A program made the translations under genes and the position numbers. Below are positions 44,727 through 53,323 of a stretch of DNA of 64,000 nt, piece by piece. The stretch's first letter is position 1, and the number at the start of each line of letters is the position of its first letter. Source of the DNA: DASPFV01 sp035620975 (GTDB lineage: Bacteria; Acidobacteriota; Vicinamibacteria; Vicinamibacterales; 2-12-FULL-66-21); assembly GCA_035620975.1 (NCBI GenBank), contig DASPFV010000245.1, positions 1-64,000 on the forward strand, in the 5' to 3' direction. A model generated the notes under the pieces. That model searched no databases and had not been told where the DNA came from. It saw only the letters and a list, made by a program, of their open reading frames with translations.

Positions 44727-47700
44727 TCACTTCCACTCGCCCTGAAGTGCGAAGGCGGCCCAGTAGAAGGGTGCCTGCCATCGACCCTGCTGGCGGACGG
44801 CGAGTTGCGCCTGACGCAGGGCCGCGGCGGGCGGCTGATTCCGCTCGAACATCTCCGCGTAGAACCGGGCCATCAGCTCTCCTGTCGCCTCGTCATCCAC
44901 TTTCCAGTGACTGGCTACGACACGTTTCGCGCCGGCGTACATGAAGCCCCGGACCATGCCCACGAGGCCCTCCCCCTTGACCGCCTTGCCAAGGGCCGTG
45001 TTGCACGCGCTCAACACGACGAGCTCGGCGGGAAGGCTCAGGCCGTAGATGTCGTGGAGGCGCAGAAGGCCGTCCTGTGGTTCACCGCTCTCGTCGAACA
45101 TCGACAACACGATGCCTCCCAGGCCGGGGTCGTTGTCGTCGAGGATGCCGTGTGTGGCGAAGTGAAGGATTCTATAGCCTGCCAGCCGGCCGCTCATCGC
45201 CGTCGCTCGACTCGCGGCGAAGTCGACTGCCTTGAACGTCGCGTCGCCGGCGGCCGCGAGAATGGCGTCGGCCTCCTGCCGTGTGGCGGCGAGACGCGGG
45301 ATCTTCAGCGGGCTCTCCCGGACGGGACCGGCCTGCCGTGCCGATGCGGACGCCGTGCTGATCGGGCCGCGCCGGACCTGCGCCGGTGCGGTCGACCGTT
45401 CGCGTGCCCGGCGGAGCCGCGGGTCGTCCCCTTCGAAGACCGGGTCCGCGAGCACCGCGACGGCGCCAGCCGCCGGCACTCTGTCCCTCGTCTCGTTCCG
45501 CAGCGCCGCCAGTACCGATGCCGACGGCAGGCTCACGATCTCGTGTTCCGTGATCATCGGCATGCGGACGGCGCCGCTGCCGGGCAGCGGCAGAGCGGCG
45601 AACGGCAGATGCTGCAGGGCGCCGTCGGCGACCACGAGGATGCGCTTGCCGCGCATGGCGTCGATGCCGGGGCCGAGGAGGATGTCGCTGAGGCGCTGCG
45701 CGTCCGTCCAGTACTCGTCATCGGCCTGCTGCAGCCGGCGCCGTCGCTCGCGCAGGTCACCGCTCGCATGCAGACGCGCCGTGAGCCGCTCGTACACCTT
45801 CAGGGCCAGGAGCTCGATCTCGCGTCGCGGCGGCAGCTCGTAGCTGGCGTACCCGGTGCGCGAGACCACCCACATGTAGCTCCGCCTGTCGCCCAGCGCG
45901 TACTCCAGCAGCACCGTATCGTCCGCGAGCAGCTGCTTCTGGACGGCGGCGAGGCTCGACGGCCGCGGCTGCGTCAGCGCGGCGTAGCGCGGGCTTCTGC
46001 TGCGGAGCTCGGCCTGTATCTGGTTGTATCGTTCTTCGAGGTCCCGAAAGGCCTCGGCCATCTCCGCCTCGCGCCCGCGGCCGTCCACCTGTCCCTGACG
46101 CGCGGACCACTCCTCGAAGGCCTGCCGGGCGCCGGCTTCGCGCCTCAGGAGCTCGGGATCGACGCCCGCGCGCAGGTCGACCCCGGCCTGGGTCAGGCTG
46201 TCGAGGAGGGAGCGCGCGCGGGCGCGCTCGGCGGCTTCGAAGGCCGCTGCGGCCATTCCCGCCCGGGGGTTCGCGTCGTGCAGGCGCATGAGCACTTCGA
46301 CGTGCAGCTCATAGTACCGATGGACGGACGCCAGGTAGGACGCCCGGAGGTCGGTCCGCTGCACCTCCGTCCGCAGCGCTTCCGCGATTTCCAGCGAGCG
46401 CGCGACATATCGGCGCGCACCGCCGAGATCGCCCCGCGCAATCGACGCCTGCGCCAGTCCGAACAACACACGCGCTTCCCCGAGGCGGTCTCCGGCGCTC
46501 CTGAAGAGTCCGAGCGCGTCCTGGAACCACGTGACGGCACGATCCGGTTCCCCCAGCAGCGCCTCCACCTCACCCATGTCGGCGCGGGTTTCGCCCTCGA
46601 GGCGCCGATCGGCGACGTCCGCCTGCGCCGCGAGCGAACGCTCGAGAAACTGCCGCGCCTGTCCCGGCAGCCGCCGCCGCACGTAGACGACGCCGATGCG
46701 ACGGAGAGCGTAGGCCTGCAGACGGCGATTGGCCAGTTCGTCCGAGTAGGTGAGGGCGCGCTCGAATCGCTCGAGCGCTCTCGCGTCGTCGCCCGCGACC
46801 AGGTACGTGTCGCCGACAGCGAGCAGCACGTCCACGGCCCCGTTTTTCACCCCGGCTTCTTCGAAGAGCCGCAGGGCCCGCTCCCAGTGCCTGAGCGCGC
46901 CATCGACTTCGCCCATCTGCAGGTAGACGTCTGCGACGCCGGTCAATCCGCTCGCTTCCCAGATGCTGTCGCCCATGGGCTCGAGCAGGGCCAGCGCCTC
47001 GTGGTACCGGTTCAGGGCCTCCTGGTACTCACCGTGCCGCTGTCGCAGGCGTGCATCCGCGACGAGCGTGAGGGCTTGTCCGCGCGTGTCCGGGAGGGAG
47101 ATCCAGAGGGCGAGTGCGTCTGCGTAGCGGCCCCGCGCCAGCTCGAACTCGCTCAGATCCGAGTACACGTAGCCCTGGGAGAGCTGCGTTTCCGCTTGAC
47201 CCGCCGCGTCGCCGGTGCGGTTCCACAAGGTCTCGGCCTGCTGGTAGAAGGCGAGGGCCAGCTCGAGGTTCCCGCGGTGATACTCGACCTCGCCGTGGCA
47301 GTTCAGCGCCTTCGCTTCCTGACTCGTGCCTGCCGACTGCCTCGCGAGCGTGAGCGCGGCCTCGCACTGGGACAGCGCGTCCTCGAGTGCCCGTTCGCTG
47401 TCGCCGCCCATCGCCTGCGCAAAGCCCAGCGCGCTCCGGACCTCGCTCTCGAGCAGCGCGTCGTCCGATTCCTGTGCGAGCGCCAGCGCACGCTGATAGG
47501 CGCGCAAGGCCGCGTCCAGCGATCCGAGCTGTTCGTGGGTCGCCCCGATCCGCTCGGCGGCGCGCGCGGCTTCCCCCGGGCGGCCCGCGCGTTCCCACGC
47601 GGCGAGCGCACCGCCGTACGCCTCGATTGCGCGGTGGCTCGCGGTCTTCCGGTATGCCCGGCGCAGCTCCTCGCCCTGTGCGAAGAGGGTCTCGGGCTGC

Positions 47701-47783
47701 GGGCCGGGGCCGCACCCGCTCAGGCCCGCGCATCCCGTCAGGATCAGGAACCCCGCGACGATCGTCGTACGGGCAATCCACAA
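44727..47783 (-). CDS. Lipoprotein TPR-CHAT cysteine protease
   Basis: This 1018-residue protein begins at TTG 47783 after AGGAGA. The lipobox ILTGC lies at the end of the signal (RTTIVAGFLILTGC), so it is exported and lipid-anchored. Residues about 30-560 form TPR repeats (for example GEVEYHRGNLELALAFYQQA, VGDTYLVAGDDARALERFER). The C-terminal CHAT domain, a clan-CD caspase-like fold, has YRILHFATHGIL with His878 and AELVVLSACNTALG with Cys927; KRVVASHWKVDDEAT follows, as in active members. Both catalytic residues are intact. TPRs probably hold partner or substrate proteins. The gene follows the C11 protease and precedes the sigma gene. Confidence 0.93.
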   Translation of the reverse strand: MWIARTTIVAGFLILTGCAGLSGCGPGPQPETLFAQGEELRRAYRKTASHRAIEAYGGALAAWERAGRPGEAARAAERIGATHEQLGSLDAALRAYQRALALAQESDDALLESEVRSALGFAQAMGGDSERALEDALSQCEAALTLARQSAGTSQEAKALNCHGEVEYHRGNLELALAFYQQAETLWNRTGDAAGQAETQLSQGYVYSDLSEFELARGRYADALALWISLPDTRGQALTLVADARLRQRHGEYQEALNRYHEALALLEPMGDSIWEASGLTGVADVYLQMGEVDGALRHWERALRLFEEAGVKNGAVDVLLAVGDTYLVAGDDARALERFERALTYSDELANRRLQAYALRRIGVVYVRRRLPGQARQFLERSLAAQADVADRRLEGETRADMGEVEALLGEPDRAVTWFQDALGLFRSAGDRLGEARVLFGLAQASIARGDLGGARRYVARSLEIAEALRTEVQRTDLRASYLASVHRYYELHVEVLMRLHDANPRAGMAAAAFEAAERARARSLLDSLTQAGVDLRAGVDPELLRREAGARQAFEEWSARQGQVDGRGREAEMAEAFRDLEERYNQIQAELRSRSPRYAALTQPRPSSLAAVQKQLLADDTVLLEYALGDRRSYMWVVSRTGYASYELPPRREIELLALKVYERLTARLHASGDLRERRRRLQQADDEYWTDAQRLSDILLGPGIDAMRGKRILVVADGALQHLPFAALPLPGSGAVRMPMITEHEIVSLPSASVLAALRNETRDRVPAAGAVAVLADPVFEGDDPRLRRARERSTAPAQVRRGPISTASASARQAGPVRESPLKIPRLAATRQEADAILAAAGDATFKAVDFAASRATAMSGRLAGYRILHFATHGILDDNDPGLGGIVLSMFDESGEPQDGLLRLHDIYGLSLPAELVVLSACNTALGKAVKGEGLVGMVRGFMYAGAKRVVASHWKVDDEATGELMARFYAEMFERNQPPAAALRQAQLAVRQQGRWQAPFYWAAFALQGEWK

Positions 47784-47828
47784 GGGAGGTCTCCTGCTCG
47801 CGCGCGTGGGTGGCGGCGCCTGAAACGG

Positions 47829-47856
47829 GGGGCCGCCGTCCTCAGACGGCGGCCCC
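47829..47856. terminator. 12-bp perfect hairpin between the two protease genes
   Basis: GGGGCCGCCGTC at 47829-47840 pairs perfectly with GACGGCGGCCCC at 47845-47856 around a 4-nt loop. On the minus strand it spans the C11 stop codon and is followed by a short GTTTC. It could attenuate, terminate or stabilise the message between C11 and CHAT. Confidence 0.55.
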
Positions 47857-49635
47857 TACTTCGCTCGGAACGGCCGGCGGCGTGTACGGCATCCCCGTCG
47901 TCGGCCAGAACGCCTTCCCGATGACCGGGGGAAGGTTCTTGACCCACGTGTCCCGGCCGTCGGCGTACTTGGTGCGGGGTCCGTACCTGGTGCGGGGGCC
48001 GTAGCGGGTGCGGGGACCGTAACGGCTGCGCTCGGGCAATCCGCTGTTCTGCGGCCCGAAGCAGTTCGACACGCCGAGCAGCAGATCCAGACGATCCTCG
48101 ACCGGAGCCTCCCGCTCCACCAGCTGGGAGCGCCTCCGGCCGATCTTTCGCTCGTAGGCCCTGGCCAGCTCCTGTTTCACCTCCGCAAGTCCGGGGGGCG
48201 GCACGCTCCCCGAAGTCGAGAGCAGCTCCTCGATCCGGCTCATCTCGATCCTGGCGAGCTTTGTCGCGAGATCCAGGTCCGACGGCAGGTCGGCGTCGAC
48301 CGGCGGCGCGGGCGTGACAGGCTCGTCGAATCGCGGTCTGCGACGGGTCGTGGCGACCTGCTGCTTCAGGAACTGCAGCCAGCCGCCCGTTGCGGTCGCG
48401 GCGGGCGCGGCGGCCGCCGTCGTCCCGGGCGTGGAGCCGGGCGCTGCCCAGAGCGCGAGGTTCTCGTACTCGGGAGACACGTCGGCCCACGGGAAGTAAA
48501 TCGACATCCCGTACGAATGCTGATGGGCAAAGCCGCTGCACCCGGACCTGATGATGATCCGGCCCTCGACTTCGTCCGTCGTGAGCGGCAGCCCCTTGTC
48601 CACGGCTTCGAAGACCTTGTCCGTGCCGTCCAGCACCCGCACGACGGCCTTGCAGGCGTCGCGCACGTGCTCGTCGGCGGCGAACCTCTTGTACGTCTGA
48701 ACGCAGAAGTCATGGAGGTCGACGAACTGATCCGCCTTGTAGGTCTGCGCATCCCAGTGAGCCAGCGTCACGCGGTCCGGCTCTCCGGCCTGCAGCAGGC
48801 TGTCGCCCAGCGCATTGACGGCTTTACCCAGCTCGTCCATCCGCGACAGGTCGAGGGCCGCGAGATCGGCCGAGCGGCCGGCCGCCCGATCGTAATCGGA
48901 GTAGTACTCCACGTATTCCCTGACGATGGCCTCGGCCAGCGCGCGTGGCTCCATCACGGCTTTGCTCACGCGCCGTGCTTCGCGGGCCCTTGCCAGGATG
49001 CGGCCGTAGGGCCAGCCGAACTCCGGCTCGAACCCCTCGGCGCCCACGAGCAGGTCGACGTGATCGCGAATCTGGTAGGCGACTTCGAACATGCTCATGA
49101 AGCACGCGTCCATCCCCAGAATGTCGACCTTCTTTCCGATGATGGCGTGGATACGCTCCAACGCCGCGCCCAGTTCGTCGATGGAGAGCGCGTCCGACGC
49201 GTTCTCATCGCGCAGCAGGAAGTCTTCGGTGGTGCCGCTGCCGTGCCCGGACAGGATGAGCATGTGCCGATAGTCCGCACCGCTCGCCCCTGACTCGTTC
49301 TGCGCCCACTCGACGAAGCCCACCAGCGCGTCGATGTTCCCCGCGTTGGTTTCCGGCAGCAGGCCGGCCCGGTAGTGCTCGATCCGCGTGCCGTCGCCGC
49401 TGGGGACCTGGTTGAAGTCGTAGCGCTGGGTGGCGATCCCCGTGGCGCTGGGGTCCAGCTGCGCCACGATCCGGTCCCCTCTGGGCGGGCCGGTTCGCTG
49501 GAGATCCTGCAGGGCCGCAACCATGTGCTCCGTCAGGTTGTTGTCGCCCGCGAGGTAGAGCATGACGAGCCAGGGCCGCCCGGGATTGGCGATCTCCGGG
49601 TCCCGGTCCTCCGAATTGGGGGGCATCACTGACAT
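47842..49635 (-). CDS. Clostripain-type (C11) cysteine peptidase with a C-terminal repeat tail
   Basis: This is a 597-residue protein. The C11 domain starts near the N-terminus (RPWLVMLYLAGDNNLTEHMV) and has the catalytic dyad His131 in ILSGHGSG and Cys178 in ILGMDACFMSMFEVAYQIRD. A second half has SKAVMEPRALAEAIVREYVE and SYGMSIYFPW as in clostripain-like peptidases. There is no signal peptide, so a cytosolic site is likely. The tail has an Ala/Pro linker, a charged helix and the hexapeptide repeat RYGPRT. AAGGAG before ATG 49635 sets the start; the frame opens at 49701. It is the first gene of the operon. Confidence 0.9.
   Translation of the reverse strand: MSVMPPNSEDRDPEIANPGRPWLVMLYLAGDNNLTEHMVAALQDLQRTGPPRGDRIVAQLDPSATGIATQRYDFNQVPSGDGTRIEHYRAGLLPETNAGNIDALVGFVEWAQNESGASGADYRHMLILSGHGSGTTEDFLLRDENASDALSIDELGAALERIHAIIGKKVDILGMDACFMSMFEVAYQIRDHVDLLVGAEGFEPEFGWPYGRILARAREARRVSKAVMEPRALAEAIVREYVEYYSDYDRAAGRSADLAALDLSRMDELGKAVNALGDSLLQAGEPDRVTLAHWDAQTYKADQFVDLHDFCVQTYKRFAADEHVRDACKAVVRVLDGTDKVFEAVDKGLPLTTDEVEGRIIIRSGCSGFAHQHSYGMSIYFPWADVSPEYENLALWAAPGSTPGTTAAAAPAATATGGWLQFLKQQVATTRRRPRFDEPVTPAPPVDADLPSDLDLATKLARIEMSRIEELLSTSGSVPPPGLAEVKQELARAYERKIGRRRSQLVEREAPVEDRLDLLLGVSNCFGPQNSGLPERSRYGPRTRYGPRTRYGPRTKYADGRDTWVKNLPPVIGKAFWPTTGMPYTPPAVPSEVGAAV
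47966..48024 (-). repeat. Tandem 18-bp repeats encoding RYGPRT
   Basis: Three to four near-identical 18-bp units encode RYGPRTRYGPRTRYGPRT and a final KY. They lie in frame in the C11 peptidase gene about 50 residues from the C-terminus. Variants between units are mostly silent. Confidence 0.8.
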
Positions 49636-49843
49636 GACGACCGCTCCTTCCGAACGCGGCAGGGTGGCTGCGGTTCTTCGGCTCGACGCCGCCTCCCGCA
49701 CGTCGGCGTCCAGGAGGCCTGTCGGACTTCGTCAATGAATGGCACCTGCGGCCGATTCGTTTCGAGTCCTGCCGCGCTTCGATTCGTGAGTCTAGTCCTG
49801 CCGTCTGTCCCCCGCAACCGGACGCGAAACGAATTCGAGCCTG

Positions 49844-49859
49844 CACCCATATGAGGGTG
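49844..49859. promoter_or_regulatory. Short dyad upstream of the SpoIIE-STAS-lgt operon
   Basis: CACCC and GGGTG flank ATATGA, 29 nt before ATG 49888. The site lies in the 252-nt gap between divergent operons. It could be an operator, but the arms are short. Confidence 0.3.
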
Positions 49860-49887
49860 AACCGCATCCCAGGAGTGACCGGACGCC

Positions 49888-50703
49888 ATGGATCCGACCC
49901 CTCACACTTCGCCGCGCCTCGGGAGCCAGGATGCCGTCGTCCTGGTGGCGACGCCCGGACGCCGGCGGGAGGCGGTCGGGAGCCCGCGCCCGGTCATGTC
50001 CCCACCGATGTATGTGGGGGATTTCGTTCAGGCGGCCGCTGCCACGCGACCGTGCCGGGCGATCGGCGGCGACTTCTTCGACTACCTGGACACGGGCCTG
50101 GAGTTCCACGTCCTGCTGGGCGATGCCTGGGGAAGTGGCACCCCCGCCGCGCTGCAGGCGGCGCTCATCCAGGGCATCCTCGCCGGGGATGTCGAGCGCG
50201 GCACCGGCGCGGCGCGACTCGTCAGCCAGCTCAACCAGGCGCTGTGCCGACGCCGCATGGGCGACCGGTATGTGACGCTTTTCTACGCGGTGATCACCCG
50301 TGACCGTCGCTTCACCTACTGCAACGCGGGACACTACCCGCCGATGCTGTTCAGGGACTCGAAGGTCCGCCGCCTCGGAGCGGGCGGCCTCCCACCGGGC
50401 CTCGTCGACGACGCGCGCTACGAGGAGGAGTCGCTCTTTGTGGAGCCGGGCGATACCCTCGTGGTCTTCAGCGACGGCCTCGCGCGAGCGTCGAACGGCA
50501 CAGGGAAGTTCGGCGTCGCGCGGATTCAGCAGATCGTCTCGGCCCATCGCGGCCGAACGCCGGCGACGATTGTCGAGCGGCTGATGGGCAGCGTGCGCGA
50601 GTTCACGGACGGCAGCCGCCAGCGCGACGACATCACCGCATTCGTCGCGAGATATTCCGGCGAGGCCCGGAGGGACCATGGATATCACCCTGCGCCAGCG
50701 TGA
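49888..50703 (+). CDS. SpoIIE-type PP2C phosphatase
   Basis: This 271-residue protein has a PP2C/SpoIIE catalytic domain over most of its length: CRAIGGDFFDYLD (metal Asp), LLGDAWGSGTPAALQAALIQ, YCNAGHYPPMLFRDSKVRRL, TLVVFSDGLARASNG and the terminal RQRDDITAF. Metal-binding aspartates are present. The second motif reads GDAWGSG where family members usually have GD-(V/A)-SGKG. No sensor domain is seen, so regulation should come from partners. It overlaps the STAS gene by 26 nt and probably dephosphorylates it, a partner-switching pair. Confidence 0.9.
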   Translation: MDPTPHTSPRLGSQDAVVLVATPGRRREAVGSPRPVMSPPMYVGDFVQAAAATRPCRAIGGDFFDYLDTGLEFHVLLGDAWGSGTPAALQAALIQGILAGDVERGTGAARLVSQLNQALCRRRMGDRYVTLFYAVITRDRRFTYCNAGHYPPMLFRDSKVRRLGAGGLPPGLVDDARYEEESLFVEPGDTLVVFSDGLARASNGTGKFGVARIQQIVSAHRGRTPATIVERLMGSVREFTDGSRQRDDITAFVARYSGEARRDHGYHPAPA

Positions 50704-51070
50704 CGAGATCACGATCCTCGACCTGAAGGGCACCGTTCATTGCGGCGACGGGGATCGTGAGCTCGAGGCCGTCATCACCGATCTGACGATCCGTGGCTGC
50801 ACCAGCCTGGTGATCAACCTGAAGGACGTGACCCATGTCGACACGATGTGTCTCGGGGTCATCATCGCGGCGCAGTTGCGACTGCAGCGGCGTCAGGGTG
50901 TGGTGCTGCTGCTGGAGACGCCGCCGCGAATCCGCCATATGCTGCGGATCGCCCGGATCGACGAGTTCCTGCTGACGTGCGAAACGGAGGCCGATGCGAT
51001 CCGGGCGCTCCGCGCCGCCGGCAGCTCGTCGCGCGGCGGCGGCGCACCGGGGCGCCTCGTCGACGCCTGA
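50678..51070 (+). CDS. STAS-domain anti-sigma-factor antagonist
   Basis: This 130-residue protein is almost all STAS domain: TILDLKGTVHCGDGDRELEA, SLVINLKDVTHVDTMCLGVI, QGVVLLLETPPRIRHML and a tail rich in Gly/Ser. At the usual phosphorylation site (D-S-x-G) it has DTMCLG, so Thr may take the phosphate. It starts inside the phosphatase gene (26-nt overlap), which implies coupled translation. By family it should bind an anti-sigma factor or other partner in its unphosphorylated form. No HPK-type anti-sigma kinase is encoded in the window. Confidence 0.88.
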   Translation: MDITLRQRDEITILDLKGTVHCGDGDRELEAVITDLTIRGCTSLVINLKDVTHVDTMCLGVIIAAQLRLQRRQGVVLLLETPPRIRHMLRIARIDEFLLTCETEADAIRALRAAGSSSRGGGAPGRLVDA

Positions 51071-51152
51071 AGGAGACGTGACACGGAGTTCGCCAGGCGT
51101 GTGAAAAAGGAAAGGACGTAGAATCCTCGGAGACCGCGATCGGCTCTCCGAG

Positions 51153-52172
51153 ATGGCCGGACGTTATATCCACGACATCGATCCCGTGCTCGCAGACGTC
51201 GCCGGGGTGCATCTCTGGTGGTACGGTCTTGGTTTTGCCCTGGGTTTTCTGTCGCTGCACCGTTTCCTGATGGGCGATCGCGGTCGACTCGGCCTGTCAG
51301 CGCGCGATGTCTGGTCGCTCTCCATCCTGATGGCGGCCGGCATCCTGGCGGGAGGCCGGGCCGTCGAGGTGGCGTTCGACGAGTGGCCGTTCTATCGCAA
51401 CCACGTCAGCCTGATCCCGGCTTTGTGGCTTGGAGGCATGGCGACGCATGGGCTTCTCATCGGCGCGGCCCTGTCGGCGGCGCTCTTCGCCCTGCTCTGG
51501 AAACGGCCCTTCCTGCCGCTCGCCGACGCGCTCGTCATCCCCGGCGCCTTTCTGATGGGCGTGGGCCGGATCGGGAATTTCATCGACGGACAGATCGTCG
51601 GCAGCGTGACCGACGTCTTCTGGGGCGTCAAGTTCCCGTACGCCGACGGCTTCCGCCACCCGGTCGTGCTGTACGACGGGGCGAAGAACCTGCTGCTGAT
51701 TCCCTACCTGCTGCACGTCCGGCGGACGAACCCCACGCCGGGAGCGGTCGCGGCGCGGTTCGTGTTCTGGTACGCGTTCGCGCGTGTCTTCATCGATCTC
51801 TTCCGCGACTACCCGACGCACCGGCTCGCACTGGGTACGGGACAGACGCTGAACCTCGTCATGGCCGCGATGGGCGTCGTACTGCTCGTGCGCTCCCGGT
51901 TACGTCGTCTGGGCCGGTTGAAGCACGCGAACAGCGATCCATTCGGAGTGCGACCGCGTGCCGAGGCCCGTCCTCTGCTCCTGCAGCGCATCGGGTTCGC
52001 ATGCCTGCTGGTGTTTTCGCTCACGATCCCCAGCAACTGGACGCAGAACGTCCCGATCAGGTACTCCGGCCGCCACCCCGGGCTGGCGCACTCGTCGTTC
52101 TACCCCGACATCGACTGGCCGCCCCCACCGGCAGTCGGCGCCGCGCCAGTCCCGCCGGCGCCCGGACGCTGA
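51153..52172 (+). CDS. lgt: Prolipoprotein diacylglyceryl transferase (Lgt), divergent
   Basis: This 339-residue multi-pass membrane protein matches Lgt: GVHLWWYGLGFALGFL, a conserved histidine in GGMATHGLLIGAAL (His99, like E. coli His103) and the signature GRIGNFIDGQIVG (Arg139, Asn142). In E. coli the signature continues N-G-E; here it reads D-G-Q, so the acidic residue after the Gly is changed. The C-terminal FARVFIDLFRDY keeps an arginine like E. coli Arg239. A C-terminal extension of about 70 residues with another helix follows. It probably lipidates prolipoproteins such as the neighbouring CHAT protein, if active. Confidence 0.85.
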   Translation: MAGRYIHDIDPVLADVAGVHLWWYGLGFALGFLSLHRFLMGDRGRLGLSARDVWSLSILMAAGILAGGRAVEVAFDEWPFYRNHVSLIPALWLGGMATHGLLIGAALSAALFALLWKRPFLPLADALVIPGAFLMGVGRIGNFIDGQIVGSVTDVFWGVKFPYADGFRHPVVLYDGAKNLLLIPYLLHVRRTNPTPGAVAARFVFWYAFARVFIDLFRDYPTHRLALGTGQTLNLVMAAMGVVLLVRSRLRRLGRLKHANSDPFGVRPRAEARPLLLQRIGFACLLVFSLTIPSNWTQNVPIRYSGRHPGLAHSSFYPDIDWPPPPAVGAAPVPPAPGR

Positions 52173-52245
52173 GCGTATCCGGGCCTGGCTCTGGCTCGCG
52201 GAGGGCCTGATGATGTCGCGAGGGCCTTGCCCCGGCATTCTCCAG

Positions 52246-53220
52246 CTAATATGCGCCGTTGCTTCCCGGCCGCTCCCGCGGGGCGACGTAACTCTTCCGC
52301 GCCCGCGGCGTCAGGCCGCGCTCCGAGAGGCGAACGTCGATGTCGTGCACCTTGCCGTCGCGCTTCGGCGGGACGAAGCCGAGCAGATACTGGCTGTGGA
52401 GCTCGTCCGCCACACGGGCAAAGGCCGCGCCGAGATCCTCGCCGAAGCCGATTTCCGCGTAGCCGCCGCCGGTCTCCTGCGCCACGCGCGCGAGACCGGG
52501 ATCCGGCAGGTCGGCCGTCAGCATCGCGTGGAGGCTGCCGCGGCCGATTCCGGGGGGAGCCTGCCGCGCGCGCCGACTGCGCATCCCGACGGCGTATACC
52601 ATGACGTCGTCGGCGCGTGCGCGGTCGATGATGTCGGCCTGACTCGAGACCTCCCGGCCGAACCCGATCGGCCCGCTGTCCTTCCCGTCGCTCAGGACCA
52701 GAATCACCGGCCGCTCGTCTCCGGTGTCCTCGAATGCGTCGAGCGCCTGGTCGAGGGCGCGCCAGAGCGGCGTGGGGGCATCGGGGTGAATCGACTCGGG
52801 AAGCGATCCCAGCAGCTCGCGCGCGTCACGTGTGAAGGCGGGAGCAATCGAGATCTCGTGGCCGAAGCTGCCGATGCGGGCGCGATCGTCGGGTCGGAGC
52901 CGGGCGACGAGCTGTTCCGCCGCGCCGCGCAGCAGCGGCAGGTTCCCCGACATGCTGCCGGAGACGTCGAGCATCAGAACCAGCCTGATCGGCTGGGGGC
53001 TGTTGTCGAAAAGGGTGATCGGCTGCGGCTTGCCCTCGTCGCGGACTTCGAACGCGTCCCTCGTGAGCGACGTGACCAGACGGCCGTCACGATCGGTGAC
53101 CGTGACGAACACGCGCACGAGATCGGTGGTGCCGCGGAAGACCTGCGGTTGCGACGCAGCCAGTCCCCCGGCCCCGAGAACACACGCCACGAGCACGCCC
53201 GCAGCGGAGAACCGGACCAT
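52246..53220 (-). CDS. Secreted VWFA-related protein with intact MIDAS
   Basis: This 324-residue protein has a signal peptide (GVLVACVLGAGGLAAS). The VWFA-related Acidobacterial domain begins with VFVTVTDRDGRLVTSLTRDA and FEVRDEGKPQPITLF, then the metal-ion site LVLMLDVSGSMSG (Asp85-Ser89), followed by TPLWRALDQALDA and VILVLSDGKDSGP. This resembles the TIGR03436 type, abundant in Acidobacteria. The C-terminal part contains LHSQYLLGFVPP, as usual for the type. Probably a surface or periplasmic binding protein; ligand unknown. It diverges from the glycan locus. Confidence 0.9.
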   Translation of the reverse strand: MVRFSAAGVLVACVLGAGGLAASQPQVFRGTTDLVRVFVTVTDRDGRLVTSLTRDAFEVRDEGKPQPITLFDNSPQPIRLVLMLDVSGSMSGNLPLLRGAAEQLVARLRPDDRARIGSFGHEISIAPAFTRDARELLGSLPESIHPDAPTPLWRALDQALDAFEDTGDERPVILVLSDGKDSGPIGFGREVSSQADIIDRARADDVMVYAVGMRSRRARQAPPGIGRGSLHAMLTADLPDPGLARVAQETGGGYAEIGFGEDLGAAFARVADELHSQYLLGFVPPKRDGKVHDIDVRLSERGLTPRARKSYVAPRERPGSNGAY

Positions 53221-53311
53221 ACACGAGCTCCTTCGGCTTCAGACCAGGCGCACCTCCCGTCTTATCACGAGACGGGCAGGGGTGGAAGCGCCGGGCGTCG
53301 AAACGACTCTA

Positions 53312-53317
53312 TATAAT
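53312..53317 (+). promoter_or_regulatory. -10 element placing transcription at a TTG start codon
   Basis: TATAAT lies 6 nt before TTG 53324, which begins the in-frame glycosyltransferase sequence. This suggests a leaderless message. The ATG inside TATAATG is out of frame with the protein. Confidence 0.55.
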
Positions 53318-53323
53318 GGCCCG

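Noticed and set aside
44040..47924. A 1294-codon plus-strand open frame opposite the CHAT, sigma and C11 genes
   Set aside because: It is a shadow of the high-GC coding strand. Its translation is rich in Arg, Gly, Pro and His and has no domain, while the opposite strand gives intact CHAT, sigma and TPR sequence.
47966..48024. 18-bp tandem repeats as a CRISPR-like array
   Set aside because: The units are contiguous without spacers and encode an in-frame hexapeptide repeat.
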